Positions 34,244-43,734 of a stretch of DNA of 64,000 nucleotides are shown here, piece by piece. The translations under genes were made by a program, and so were the position numbers. Source of the stretch: Phytopseudomonas argentinensis (GTDB taxonomy: Bacteria; Pseudomonadota; Gammaproteobacteria; Pseudomonadales; Pseudomonadaceae). Every line of letters begins with the position of its first letter. Positions within the stretch are counted from its first letter, which is position 1. The notes beneath the pieces were generated by a model, which was not told where the DNA came from, searched no databases, and saw only the letters and a list, made by a program, of their open reading frames with translations. The DNA lies in contig NZ_FORC01000006.1 of NCBI RefSeq assembly GCF_900113905.1, positions 1 through 64,000 on the forward strand. The letters are read 5' to 3'.

Positions 34244-35203
34244 GTGGAAAACTCCCTCCACCAGCCGCTGGGCGGCAATGAAATGCCCCGTTTCGGCGGT
34301 ATCGCCACCATGCTGCGTCTGCCCCACGTGCAGATGCCCGAAGCGCTGGGCAAACTCGACGCGGCGTTTATCGGCATCCCCCTCGATATCGGCACTTCAC
34401 TGCGCTCCGGTACCCGCTTCGGGCCACGGCAGATCCGCGCCGAATCGGTGATGATCCGCCCCTACAACATGGCCACCGGTGCTGCGCCCTTCGATTCCCT
34501 GAACGTGGCCGACATCGGCGACGTGGCAATCAACACCTTCAACCTGCTCGACGCCGTGCGCATCATCGAAGCGCATTACGACAGCGTGCTCGAACACGGC
34601 ATCATCCCGCTGACCCTCGGCGGCGATCACACCCTGACCCTGCCGATCCTGCGTGCCATGCACAAGAAGTACGGCAAGGTCGGCCTGGTGCACGTCGATG
34701 CCCACGCCGACGTCAACGACCACATGTTCGGCGAGAAGATCGCCCACGGCACCACCTTCCGCCGCGCCCAGGAGGAAGGTTTGCTCGACAGCCAGCGCGT
34801 GGTGCAGATCGGCCTGCGCGCCCAGGGTTACACCGCCGACGATTTCAACTGGAGCCGCCGCCAGGGCTTTCGCGTGGTGCAGGCCGAGGAGTGCTGGCAC
34901 AAATCCCTCGCCCCGCTGATGGAAGAGGTACGCGCCAAGGTCGACGGCGGCCCGGTGTACCTGTCCTTCGACATCGACGGCATCGACCCGGCCTGGGCGC
35001 CCGGCACCGGCACCCCGGAAGTCGGCGGCCTGACCACCATCCAGGCGCTGGAGATCATCCGCGGCTGCCAGGGCCTGAATCTGATCGGCTGCGACCTGGT
35101 CGAGGTGTCGCCGCCCTACGACACCACCGGCAACACCTCGCTGCTGGGTGCCAACCTGCTCTACGAAATGCTCTGCGTGCTGCCGGGCGTGGTGCGCAGG
35201 TAG
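34244..35203 (+). CDS. gbuA: Guanidinobutyrase
   Basis: This ureohydrolase releases urea from 4-guanidinobutyrate to give 4-aminobutyrate. The 319-residue, manganese-dependent arginase-family fold has GGDHTLT, HVDAHADVNDHMFGEK and SFDIDGIDPAWAPGTGTPE. The start is GTG 34244 (VENSLHQPLGGNEMPRFGG), with GAGG nine bases upstream, matching P. aeruginosa GbuA in length and N-terminus; an in-frame ATG at 34172 has no ribosome site. GbuR divergent upstream and the transporter downstream fit catabolism of arginine by the transaminase route. Confidence 0.94.
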   Translation: MENSLHQPLGGNEMPRFGGIATMLRLPHVQMPEALGKLDAAFIGIPLDIGTSLRSGTRFGPRQIRAESVMIRPYNMATGAAPFDSLNVADIGDVAINTFNLLDAVRIIEAHYDSVLEHGIIPLTLGGDHTLTLPILRAMHKKYGKVGLVHVDAHADVNDHMFGEKIAHGTTFRRAQEEGLLDSQRVVQIGLRAQGYTADDFNWSRRQGFRVVQAEECWHKSLAPLMEEVRAKVDGGPVYLSFDIDGIDPAWAPGTGTPEVGGLTTIQALEIIRGCQGLNLIGCDLVEVSPPYDTTGNTSLLGANLLYEMLCVLPGVVRR

Positions 35204-35434
35204 ACCAGCTGTCCACCTCGTAACCCCAGAGGCGTTACCTCACCGAACACCCGAGCGGGTCACAGAAGCCCGCCGTGGCGCATTACCCGTTCGCGGGACA
35301 TGGAGCGCACTTCGCTCCGCGCGGCTTTGCCGCACTGCCCAAGCACCACTACCCGACGGCTGTCGGGGGTGAATAACAAGGTCGGCGCCATGGCGCCACC
35401 CTGACAAGAATCGTGACAGGCGCTGGAGAAAGAC

Positions 35435-36814
35435 ATGATCCTGGATATATCCGTAGTGCTGATTTACGCCGCCGGCATGCTGCTGCTCGGCTGGTACGGC
35501 ATGCGCCGCGCGCGCAGCCAGGAAGATTACCTGGTGGCCGGCCGCAACCTCGGCCCGGCCTTCTACATGGGCACCATGGCCGCTACCGTGCTTGGCGGCG
35601 CCGCCACCGTCGGCACAGTGCGCCTGGGCTACGTGCACGGCATTTCCGGGTTGTGGCTGTGCGCCGCCCTGGGTGCCGGCATCATCGTGCTCAACCTGTT
35701 CCTGGCCAAGCCGCTGCTCAAGCTGCGCATCTTCACCGTCACCCAGATCCTCGAGCGGCGCTACACCCCGGCGGCGCGCCAGGCCAGCGCGGTGGTGATG
35801 TTCGCCTATGCGCTGATGATCGCCGTAGTGTCCGTGCTAGCCAGCGGCACCGTGCTGCAGGTGCTCTTCGACCTGCCCTTCTGGGCCGCCATCCTGCTGG
35901 CCGGCGGCGTAGTGGTGGTGTATTCGAGCATCGGCGGCATGTGGTCGCTGACCCTGACGGACATCGTGCAGTTCGCCATCAAGACGGTCGGCCTGATGTT
36001 CGTGCTGCTGCCCATCTGCCTGTACCGCGTCGGCGGCTGGGACGCCCTGGTGGCCAAGTTGCCGGACACCGCCTTCAGCCTGACCACCATCGGCTACGAC
36101 ACCATCATCACCTACTTCCTGATCTACTTCTTCGGCATCCTCATCGGCCAGGACATCTGGCAGCGCGTGTTCACCGCCCGCAGCGAGCGCGTGGCCCGGG
36201 TGGCCGGCAGCCTGGCCGGGGTGTATTGCGTAATCTACGGGTTGGTCGGCGCACTGATCGGCATGTGCGCCAAGGTGCTGCTGCCTGACCTGGCCAATGC
36301 CAACAACGCCTTCGCCTCGATCGTGCAGAGCGCCCTGCCCGATGGCATTCGCGGCCTGGTGATCGCCGCCGCCCTGGCCGCGATGATGTCCACCGCCAGC
36401 GCCGGCTTGCTTGCCGCCTCCACCACGGTAACCGAAGACCTGCTGCCCAAGCTGCGCGGCGGTCGCCCATCCAGCCTGGGCACGGCGCGGCTGTTCACCC
36501 TGCTCACCGGCCTGCTGGTGCTGGCCATCTCCCTGGTGGTCAGTGACGTGATCGGCGCCCTGACCCTGGCCTACAACCTGCTGGTGGGCGGCATCCTGAT
36601 CCCCATCCTGGGCGCCATCTACTGGAAACGCGCCACCACCAGCGGCGCCATCGCCAGCATGGCCCTGGGCTGCGCCACAGCCCTGGCGTTCATGCTCAAG
36701 GATGGCCTGGAAGCCAATACGCCAATCTATTACAGCCTGGCGGTCGGCCTGCTGGCCTTCGTTATCGGCAGCCTGCTGACCCGCCCCCAGGCGCGTGCCG
36801 CCAGCCTCGCCTGA
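35435..36814 (+). CDS. Sodium:solute symporter family transporter
   Basis: The 459-residue protein is an SSS-family, Na+-coupled transporter of about 13 membrane helices. It opens with LISYAAGMLLLGWYG-like helix 1 (IYAAGMLLLGWYGMRR) followed by the characteristic cytoplasmic segment EDYLVAGRNLG. Position between guanidinobutyrase and a 2-ketoarginine decarboxylase gene suggests uptake of a guanidino compound or arginine derivative, but substrates of this family cannot be read from sequence. Preceded by a 231-bp gap with several short hairpins. Confidence 0.88.
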   Translation: MILDISVVLIYAAGMLLLGWYGMRRARSQEDYLVAGRNLGPAFYMGTMAATVLGGAATVGTVRLGYVHGISGLWLCAALGAGIIVLNLFLAKPLLKLRIFTVTQILERRYTPAARQASAVVMFAYALMIAVVSVLASGTVLQVLFDLPFWAAILLAGGVVVVYSSIGGMWSLTLTDIVQFAIKTVGLMFVLLPICLYRVGGWDALVAKLPDTAFSLTTIGYDTIITYFLIYFFGILIGQDIWQRVFTARSERVARVAGSLAGVYCVIYGLVGALIGMCAKVLLPDLANANNAFASIVQSALPDGIRGLVIAAALAAMMSTASAGLLAASTTVTEDLLPKLRGGRPSSLGTARLFTLLTGLLVLAISLVVSDVIGALTLAYNLLVGGILIPILGAIYWKRATTSGAIASMALGCATALAFMLKDGLEANTPIYYSLAVGLLAFVIGSLLTRPQARAASLA

Positions 36815-36873
36815 GCCCTCACCGGTGCCGGCGCTGCGGCCGGCACCTTCAGACCCATCACCTGGGAGCCAGC

Positions 36874-38475
36874 ATGACCACCTGCGGTGAATTTCTCGTC
36901 AAGCAACTGCACGCCTGGGGCGTCGACACCGTGTTCGGCATTCCCGGCGTGCACACCATCGAGCTGTACCGCGGCCTGCCGGGTAGCGGCATCTGCCATG
37001 TCACCCCGCGCCACGAGCAGGGCGCCGGCTTCATGGCCGACGGCTATGCACGGGTGAGCGGCAAGCCCGGCGTGTGCTTCATCATCACCGGGCCGGGGAT
37101 GACCAACATCGCCACCGCCATGGGCCAGGCCTATGCCGACTCGATCCCGATGCTGGTGATCTCCAGCGTCAACGAGCGCGCGCGCCTGGGCCGCGGTAAC
37201 GGTTACCTGCACGAGTTGCCGGACCAGCGCGCCCTGGTGGCCGGAGTCGCTGCCTTCAGCCATACGCTGATGAGCGTCGACGAATTGCCCGAGGTGCTGG
37301 CCCGCGCCTTCGCGGTATTCGATGGGCAGCGGCCACGACCGGTGCACATCGAGCTGCCGCTGGACGTGATCACCGCGGCAGCCGACCACCTGAGCGTGCA
37401 ACCCCGGCTGGTCGCCCCGCGCCCTGCCCCACAGGCCGCCTTGATCCAGCAGGCGGTGCAGCGCCTGCGCAAGGCCCAGCGCCCACTGTTGCTGATCGGT
37501 GGCGGCTGCGTCGCCCAGCCCGAGGCAGTGCGCCGCCTGGCCGAGACGCTGGATGCGCCGACCGCGCTGACCATCAACGCCAAGGGTCTGTTGCCGGCAG
37601 CGCATCCGCTGCTGATTGGCAGTAACCAGTCGCTGCCGCCGGTACGCAGATTGGCGCTGGACGCCGACCTGGTACTGGCCATCGGCACCGAGCTGGGCGA
37701 GACCGATTACGACGTGGTATTCGACGGCAACTTCCGCCTCGGCGGCGAGTTGATCCGCATCGATATCGACGCCGCGCAGCTGCAGCGCAATCACCAGCCG
37801 GTATTGGCCATTCAAGGCGACGCCGGCCTGGCCATCGAGGCGCTGCTGGAGCAACTGCCGCAACGCATCTGCGCGGGGCGGAGCCGTGGCGCCGAGCGGG
37901 TCAGCGGGGTTCGCAGGCAACTGGTCGAAGAGTTCAGTGGCTGGGCCCACTATCGCCGGCTGTTCGACTGCATCCTCGAGGCGCTGCCCGAGGCGCGCTT
38001 CGTCGGCGACTCGACGCAGACCGTATACAGCGGCAACCACCTGGTCGAGCTGGACGGCCCGCGGCGTTGGTTCAATGCCTCCACCGGCTACGGCACTTTG
38101 GGCTATGGCCTGCCGGCGGCGATTGGCGCCCGGCTGGCCGAACCGACGCGACCGGTGATCAGCCTGATGGGCGACGGCGGCATCCAGTTCACCCTGCCGG
38201 AACTGGCCAGCGCCGTGGAAGCACGGGTCGGCATCATCGTGCTGCTGTGGAACAACCAGGGCTACGGCGAGATCAAGCGCTACATGCAGCGCCGCGACAT
38301 CACCCCGCTGGGCGTGGACATCTACACGCCGGATTTCCTGACCATCGCCCGCGGCTTCGGCTGCCTGGCCGAACGCGCCCGCGACCACGGGCACCTGCAA
38401 AGCCTGCTGCGCGAGGCGCCGAGCGACCGACCGCTGCTGATCGAGTTGGCCGAAGCACCACCTTTCGCCCCCTGA
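36874..38475 (+). CDS. aruI: ThDP-dependent 5-guanidino-2-oxopentanoate (2-ketoarginine) decarboxylase
   Basis: The 533-residue ThDP enzyme belongs to the acetolactate synthase/decarboxylase superfamily, with the ThDP glutamate region HVTPRHEQGAGFMADGY near residue 50, and the cofactor motif GDGGIQFTLPEL ... LLWNNQGYGEI near residue 430. In the arginine transaminase pathway AruI decarboxylates 2-ketoarginine to 4-guanidinobutyraldehyde, which is then oxidised to 4-guanidinobutyrate, the GbuA substrate. Close paralogs exist next to gbuA in P. aeruginosa, so the AruI name is by family and context. No aldehyde dehydrogenase gene is nearby. Confidence 0.87.
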   Translation: MTTCGEFLVKQLHAWGVDTVFGIPGVHTIELYRGLPGSGICHVTPRHEQGAGFMADGYARVSGKPGVCFIITGPGMTNIATAMGQAYADSIPMLVISSVNERARLGRGNGYLHELPDQRALVAGVAAFSHTLMSVDELPEVLARAFAVFDGQRPRPVHIELPLDVITAAADHLSVQPRLVAPRPAPQAALIQQAVQRLRKAQRPLLLIGGGCVAQPEAVRRLAETLDAPTALTINAKGLLPAAHPLLIGSNQSLPPVRRLALDADLVLAIGTELGETDYDVVFDGNFRLGGELIRIDIDAAQLQRNHQPVLAIQGDAGLAIEALLEQLPQRICAGRSRGAERVSGVRRQLVEEFSGWAHYRRLFDCILEALPEARFVGDSTQTVYSGNHLVELDGPRRWFNASTGYGTLGYGLPAAIGARLAEPTRPVISLMGDGGIQFTLPELASAVEARVGIIVLLWNNQGYGEIKRYMQRRDITPLGVDIYTPDFLTIARGFGCLAERARDHGHLQSLLREAPSDRPLLIELAEAPPFAP

Positions 38476-38503
38476 TAGCGCGGCAGCGCCCCGGCGCGGG
38501 CCA

Positions 38504-41038
38504 CTACTTGCGCGGTTTCGCCCGCGCCGTGGGCTCGGCGATCAGCGGGTCGTCGGGCCAGTAGTGTTTCGGGTAACGGCCCTTAAGATCCTTCTTCACC
38601 TCGGCGTAGGTGGTGCGCCAGAAGTTGGCCAGATCCTGGGTCACCTGCACCGGCCGCCGCGCCGGGGACAGCAAATGCAGCAGCACCTGTTGCCGGCCAT
38701 TGGCGATGCGCGGTGTTTCGGCCAGGCCGAACAGCTCCTGCAGGCGCACCGCCAATACCGGCGGATGCTCGCTGTAATCCAGGCCGATGCGCGAGCCGGA
38801 TGGCACCGCGATGCTGCGCGGCGCCCATTCGTCCAGGCGCTGGGGCAGCGGCCAGGGCAACAGGGTTTGCAGCATGGCGTGCAGGTCGAGGTTGGCGAAG
38901 TGGCTCAGCCGGGTGACCTTGCTCAGGTAAGGCGCCAGCCAGGTTTCCAGGCTGGCCAGCAACGCGGCATCGGATACATCGGGCCAATCGCTGGCTGCCC
39001 CGCTTTGCAGATCGAGCCCACGCAGCAACATTACTCGCGCCTGCCACTGGCGCAGCTCCGGCGTCCATGGCAGCAGCGCCAGCCCTTTGCGCCGCACCAG
39101 GCCGAGCAGCGCGGTGGTGCGCGCCTCGGCATCCAGCCCCGGCAGTGCCTCGCTGCTCAGTACCAGATCACCGACCTTGCGTTGCCGCTCGGCACGCAGC
39201 ACGCCTTCGCGTTCGTCCCACTCGAGCAGATCCTGGCTGCTGACCTGCTCGGTCAGCACCGAGTCGAACAACGCCGGCTCCAGTTCGGCGGCGAGGTAGA
39301 TGCGCTCCTCACGCTGGCCCTGACGGCTGCCCAGGTCGGCGACCACCAGCCAGCTGTGCTTCATCAGCGCATCAGCCTCGGCGAACTGCGCGGCGCGGCC
39401 ATTGGCCAGGCGGTATTCGGCGCCACCTTCGCGGCGCTGACGGGCGATGCGATCCGGGTAGGCGAAGGCCAGCAGTGCGCCCAGCCAGCGGCTGTGCTCG
39501 GGATCATTCACCGGCTCGCTGACCGGCACCCGGCGCAAGTACCCCTGGAACTGCCTGGCCAGCTGCCGGGCGCGCTGTACGCCGCCATTGGCGCCGCGCG
39601 CCGCCCGACTCTGACCCGACAGCAGCGCCAGGCGGCTGTGCAGATCGGCGCCGCCGCCACGCTGGATGTCGCGCTCGCCCAGCAGGGCCGCCAGGTCACA
39701 GGCCAGCTCACCGAGGCCCAGGGCCTGCCCGCGCAACAGCAGGTGGGCGATACGCGGATGGGCCGGCAGCTCGGCCATGGCCTGGCCGTGGGAGGTCAGC
39801 ACGCCGCGCTCGTCGAGCGCGCCAAGGCGTTGCAGCAGGTCGCGTGCCTGGGCATAGGCCGCGGCAGGCGGCGGGTCGAGCCAGACCAGCTCGTCCACCT
39901 CGACGCCCCAGCGCGCCAATTGCAGTGCCAGGCCCGCCAGGTCGACCTGGAGAATCTCCGCCGCGGAATAGGCAGGCAACTGTTCGTGCTGCGCCTGGGA
40001 CCATAGCCGGTAGCACGCACCCGGCTGCAGGCGTCCGGCCCGGCCGGCGCGCTGGATGGCTGAGGCGCGGGAAACACGCGCGGTATCCAGGCGCGTCATG
40101 CCGCTGCCCGGGTCGAAACGCGGCACGCGCGCCAGGCCGGCGTCGACCACTACGCGCACGCCATCGATGGTCAGGCTGGTCTCGGCGATGTTGGTGGCCA
40201 GCACCACCTTGCGCAGCCCGGCCGGCGCCGGCTCGATGGCCGCGCGCTGGGCCGACAGTTCCAGCTCGCCATGCAGCGGGCAGACGCGCACGTCGTCGCG
40301 CCCGGCCAGCGCTTCGTCCAGTTGCTCGGCCACCCGGCGAATCTCCGCCTGGCCGGGCAAAAACACCAGCAGGCTGCCCGGCTCGTCGTCCAGTGCCTGC
40401 AGTACCGTCTGCAGCACCCGCGGCTCCAACCACTCGCCGGCCTGCCACGGCGCGCCCCAGCGAATATCCACCGGGAACATGCGTCCTTCGCTGCGCAGCA
40501 CCGGCGCGTCATCGAGCAGCCCGGCCAGGCGCTCGCCTTCCAGCGTGGCGGACATCAACAGCACCTTGAGCGGCGCCTCGCCACTGTCGGCGCCGCGAAA
40601 CATCGCCCGACCGTTGAGGGTCAGCGCCAGGGCCAGGTCGGCATCCAGGCTGCGTTCGTGGAATTCGTCGAAGATCACCAACCCCACACCGTCCAGCGCC
40701 GGGTCGTCCTGCAGGCGCCGGGCGAGGATGCCCTCGGTGACCACCTCTATGCGTGTGTTCGGCCCCACCTTGCTGTCCAGGCGAATGCGATAGCCCACCG
40801 TCTCGCCGACCTTTTCACCCAGCTCGCTGGCCAGCCACTCGGCGGCGGCGCGGGCGGCCAGGCGCCGCGGCTCGAGCATGATGATGCGCTGCCCGGCCAG
40901 CCACGGCTGGTCGAGCACGGCCAACGGTACGCGGGTGGTCTTGCCGGCCCCGGGTGGCGCTTCGAGCACCACTTCATCGCGGGCAGCGAGGGCGCGGCAG
41001 AGGTCGGGCAGCAGGGAATCGATCGGCAGGGTATTCAT
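38504..41038 (-). CDS. hrpB: ATP-dependent helicase HrpB
   Basis: The 844-residue DExH-box helicase has GAGKTT (motif I near residue 30), VIFDEFHERSLD (II), SATLEG (III), NIAETSLTIDGV and QRAGRAGR (VI), then the helicase-associated and C-terminal HrpB domains. HrpB is a near-universal proteobacterial RNA/DNA helicase of uncertain role, related to HrpA and implicated in RNA metabolism. Length matches. It is divergent from the small lipoprotein gene at 41190. Confidence 0.95.
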   Translation of the reverse strand: MNTLPIDSLLPDLCRALAARDEVVLEAPPGAGKTTRVPLAVLDQPWLAGQRIIMLEPRRLAARAAAEWLASELGEKVGETVGYRIRLDSKVGPNTRIEVVTEGILARRLQDDPALDGVGLVIFDEFHERSLDADLALALTLNGRAMFRGADSGEAPLKVLLMSATLEGERLAGLLDDAPVLRSEGRMFPVDIRWGAPWQAGEWLEPRVLQTVLQALDDEPGSLLVFLPGQAEIRRVAEQLDEALAGRDDVRVCPLHGELELSAQRAAIEPAPAGLRKVVLATNIAETSLTIDGVRVVVDAGLARVPRFDPGSGMTRLDTARVSRASAIQRAGRAGRLQPGACYRLWSQAQHEQLPAYSAAEILQVDLAGLALQLARWGVEVDELVWLDPPPAAAYAQARDLLQRLGALDERGVLTSHGQAMAELPAHPRIAHLLLRGQALGLGELACDLAALLGERDIQRGGGADLHSRLALLSGQSRAARGANGGVQRARQLARQFQGYLRRVPVSEPVNDPEHSRWLGALLAFAYPDRIARQRREGGAEYRLANGRAAQFAEADALMKHSWLVVADLGSRQGQREERIYLAAELEPALFDSVLTEQVSSQDLLEWDEREGVLRAERQRKVGDLVLSSEALPGLDAEARTTALLGLVRRKGLALLPWTPELRQWQARVMLLRGLDLQSGAASDWPDVSDAALLASLETWLAPYLSKVTRLSHFANLDLHAMLQTLLPWPLPQRLDEWAPRSIAVPSGSRIGLDYSEHPPVLAVRLQELFGLAETPRIANGRQQVLLHLLSPARRPVQVTQDLANFWRTTYAEVKKDLKGRYPKHYWPDDPLIAEPTARAKPRK

Positions 41039-41189
41039 CGAAGCTCCATCATCGGCCGGCGATTATACGGCGAACCGCCTCTGCGCTTCGCCGGTCAGAT
41101 GGCATCGAACGCTGCGTATTCGCAGCGCCACAGCAGCTTTGCAATCAACGCCTTGCTATAGTGGCGTCCACTTTTTCTGGAGGTGCTCG

Positions 41190-41609
41190 ATGCGCACGAA
41201 ATCCCGCGTTATCGGCGGCGTTCTCGCCGTTACATTGGTCACTCAACTCACTGCCTGCGGCACCATTTTCTACCCTGATCGCCGCGGTCAGATCGAAGGC
41301 CGCGTCGACCCCGTCATCGTCGGCCTCAACGCCATCGGCATCCTGTTCTACGTGATCCCCGGTCTGATCGCCTTTGGTGTCGACTTCGCTACCGGCGCCA
41401 TCTACCTGCCCGGCGGCCTCAACGCCCAGGTCGACCCGCAGTCGCTGAAGAACGTGGTGGACGCGGACGGCAAGGTCGACACCGCCAAGCTCAAGGCACT
41501 GATCGAAACCCAGACTGGCCATAACCTGCCGCTCGACGACCCGCGCCTGATCCAGCACAGCGGCAGCACCGAGCAACTGGCAGCCTATGGCCTGCGTCCT
41601 GCGGCCTGA
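41190..41609 (+). CDS. Small lipoprotein of unknown function
   Basis: The product (139 residues) has a lipoprotein signal ending in LTAC (Cys at about residue 23), a Tyr/Pro/Asp-rich start after it (GTIFYPDRRGQIEGR), and a hydrophobic stretch (VIVGLNAIGILFYVIPGLIAFGVDFATGAIYL) that could span the membrane. The rest is hydrophilic. The ribosome site is TGGAGGTGCTCG just before the ATG 41190. No domain known to me; it lies between hrpB and the zinc/iron exporter gene. Open-frame extension upstream to 40878 is not real because the signal starts here. Confidence 0.7.
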   Translation: MRTKSRVIGGVLAVTLVTQLTACGTIFYPDRRGQIEGRVDPVIVGLNAIGILFYVIPGLIAFGVDFATGAIYLPGGLNAQVDPQSLKNVVDADGKVDTAKLKALIETQTGHNLPLDDPRLIQHSGSTEQLAAYGLRPAA

Positions 41610-41670
41610 TTGACCCGCGCAGCCCGTCAGCGATGATGGGCTCACCCCTGCCGCACGCCATGGATCGCCC

Positions 41671-42555
41671 ATGACCCTCGACCGCCAGCACGCCCGCCTG
41701 ATGCGCCAGGCCACCGCCGCCGCACTCTGCGTGGCGCTGACCCTGGTGCTGTGCAAGGCCGTTGCCTGGTGGGCCAGCGGCTCGGTCAGCCTGCTGGCCG
41801 GCCTGACCGATTCACTTCTCGACAGCGCCGCCTCGCTGCTCAACCTGATCGCCGTGAACATCGCCCTGCGCCCCGCCGATGACGATCACCGTTACGGCCA
41901 TGGCAAGGCCGAGGCACTCGCAGGCCTGGGCCAGGCGCTGTTCATCGCTGCCAGCGCCATCCTGGTCGCCGTGCAGGGTTTCGAGCGCCTGCGCCAGCCG
42001 GAACCGCTGACCGCCCAGGCCCTGGGTATCGCGGTGATGCTGCTGTCCATGGCGCTGACCGTCGCCCTGCTGCTGTTCCAGCACCACGTGGTGCGCAAGA
42101 CCGGCTCCACGGCGATCCATGCCGACTCCCTGCACTACCGCTCCGACCTGCTGCTCAACGGCGGCATCCTTCTCGCCCTGCTGCTCGCCTACCTGGGCTG
42201 GCAACAGGGCGATGCGCTATTCGCCATCGGCATCGCCGCCTACATCCTGTGGAGCGCCCTGAGCATCGCCCGCCAGTCGACCAGTGTGCTGATGGATCAG
42301 GAACTGGCGCCCGATGTCAGCACCCGCATGAGCGAGCTGGCCCGTGCGGTGCCCGGGGCGATCGGTATCCATGACCTGCGCACGCGCCTGTCGGGCACCC
42401 GCTGGTTCGTGCAATTGCACGTCGACCTGCCGGGCAGCCTCAGCCTCAACGAGGCCCACGCCCTGTGCGAGCAGGTGGAAGACGCCATCCGCAGCGAATT
42501 CGCCCAGGCCGAAGTGCTGGTGCATGCCGACCCGGTCGACGCCGCACCGTTTTGA
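41671..42555 (+). CDS. fieF: Cation diffusion facilitator transporter (FieF-like)
   Basis: The 294-residue CDF protein exports divalent cations (Zn2+, Fe2+, Cd2+) by H+ antiport. Six membrane helices are evident; the metal-site residues are the pair in TDSLLDSAA (Asp spaced by four) in helix 2 and the pair in HYRSD in helix 5. The cytoplasmic C-terminal domain starts after about residue 205. FieF assignment is by overall similarity; the gene is not in a known metal operon. It starts 61 bases after the lipoprotein stop. Confidence 0.88.
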   Translation: MTLDRQHARLMRQATAAALCVALTLVLCKAVAWWASGSVSLLAGLTDSLLDSAASLLNLIAVNIALRPADDDHRYGHGKAEALAGLGQALFIAASAILVAVQGFERLRQPEPLTAQALGIAVMLLSMALTVALLLFQHHVVRKTGSTAIHADSLHYRSDLLLNGGILLALLLAYLGWQQGDALFAIGIAAYILWSALSIARQSTSVLMDQELAPDVSTRMSELARAVPGAIGIHDLRTRLSGTRWFVQLHVDLPGSLSLNEAHALCEQVEDAIRSEFAQAEVLVHADPVDAAPF

Positions 42556-42709
42556 GGCAGGCGATACGCCACCAGAAAAACACTGAACCGTCATTGCGAA
42601 AGGCCAGTCAGCTTCACTAAGCCCAAATGATTTGGGTGGGTCACTCCCGGCTCCCTCACCCTCGACCAGGGCGGCACCGGGACCCTATTCGTGATGAGAG
42701 GATTACCAC

Positions 42710-42985
42710 ATGAAGCGCGTATCCATGTTCGTCATTGCCGCCGTTCTGGCTGCTCCAGCCTTCGCAGCCGATGACCTGTGCACCGTCAACCTGCAGAAAC
42801 TCGACAACGCCGTGGCCACCAAGGCCACCCTGCCGGAGCCGCTCAAGCAGCAGGTCACCGAAGCCAAGAAGAAAGCCACCGACGCCAAGGCGGCCGGCGA
42901 CCTGGAAGCCTGCGGCACCTACGCCCAAGAAGCCCTGCAGTTGCTGGACGCCCCGGGTGATGACGGCAGCGGCGCTACCCGCTGA
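42710..42985 (+). CDS. Small exported protein (possibly DUF5339)
   Basis: A 91-residue protein with a clear signal peptide (MKRVSMFVIAAVLAAPAFA, cleavage after AFA) and a compact mature part: DDLCTVNLQKLDNAVATKATLPEPL, then a Lys/Ala/Glu-rich helix and LEACGTYAQEALQLLD. The two Cys (in DLCTV and EACGT) could form a disulfide. This pattern may be DUF5339. The ribosome site is GAGAGGA just upstream. Function unknown. The next gene is tmRNA. Confidence 0.72.
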   Translation: MKRVSMFVIAAVLAAPAFAADDLCTVNLQKLDNAVATKATLPEPLKQQVTEAKKKATDAKAAGDLEACGTYAQEALQLLDAPGDDGSGATR

Positions 42986-43090
42986 TACCCTGTCGGGCCG
43001 GCCTTGATGCCGGCCTGATTGCAGCGTGCAGCGTACGTTCGGGTCGACGCCACGAACCCTTTTGACGTACACTGCACGTCTTGCAGTTTC

Positions 43091-43482
43091 GGGGCCGATT
43101 AGGATTCGACGCCGGTAGCGAAGCTCGAGGTGCATGCCGACTTGGTAACAGAAGTCGTAAATCCACTGTTGCAACTTTCTATAGTTGCCAATGACGAAAA
43201 CTACGAGGGCTACGCTCTCGCTGCGTAAGCGGCGCGACTAGTCCTTCTGGTAGCTTCGGCTCCAGCGATCACTAGAGGATGCCTGTAAACTCGAAGTGAT
43301 TGTCATGCAGAACAGGATCGCCGCGTAGTACGTTGTGGACGAAGTGGCTAAAACTTACACAACTCGCCCAAAGCACCCTGCCCGTCGGGCGGCTGAGGGT
43401 TAACTCAATAGACACGGCTAAGCATGTAGTACCGACAGTGGAGAACTGGCGGACGGGGGTTCAAATCCCCCCGGCTCCACCA
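43091..43482 (+). ncRNA. ssrA: tmRNA (transfer-messenger RNA)
   Basis: A complete one-piece tmRNA of 392 nt. The 5' end GGGGCCGATTAGGATTCGAC pairs with the 3' ...CGGCTCCACCA (43473-43482), and the T-arm GGGGGTTCAAATCCCCC is at 43456-43472. The tag reading frame runs from GCC at 43187 to TAA at 43226-43228 and encodes ANDENYEGYALAA. With SmpB it rescues stalled ribosomes and marks the product for ClpXP. Four pseudoknots are expected. The 3' end is encoded with CCA. Confidence 0.97.
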
Positions 43483-43485
43483 AAT

Positions 43486-43525
43486 AAACCCCTGATTTTC
43501 CTAGCGAAAGTCAGGGGTTTTTCTT
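43486..43525 (+). terminator. Terminator of tmRNA
   Basis: AAACCCCTGA (43486-43495) pairs with TCAGGGGTTT (43511-43520), with further pairing inside the loop, followed by TTTCTTT. It starts four bases after the CCA end. Confidence 0.9.
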
Positions 43526-43734
43526 TGGGTATCGCAAAGACGCCAGACTGAACATCAGCTGCCCATCTGGTAGCTTGCAAACCGCCCGCAAGGCTGCCGA
43601 TGGTCTTGCCCCCTTGGCGGTTTTATCAACTGGGCGAGTCGACGGTCAGATCTGCCAATCCGGTACTCGGACAGGCAAGTAACCCCGTAGCGAGCATCCT
43701 TACCGATGGCCGTTAACCCTTGTAGCCGGTTGCA

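Noticed and set aside
36730..38400. Long minus-strand frame opposite the decarboxylase gene
   Set aside because: Antisense to a gene with intact ThDP motifs; composition typical of a shadow.
43300..43551. Open frame within and beyond tmRNA
   Set aside because: It overlaps the tmRNA 3' half and terminator; not protein-coding.
43483..43734. Search for an attR copy of the tmRNA 3' end
   Set aside because: No second copy of the last bases of tmRNA found, so no integrative element is claimed.
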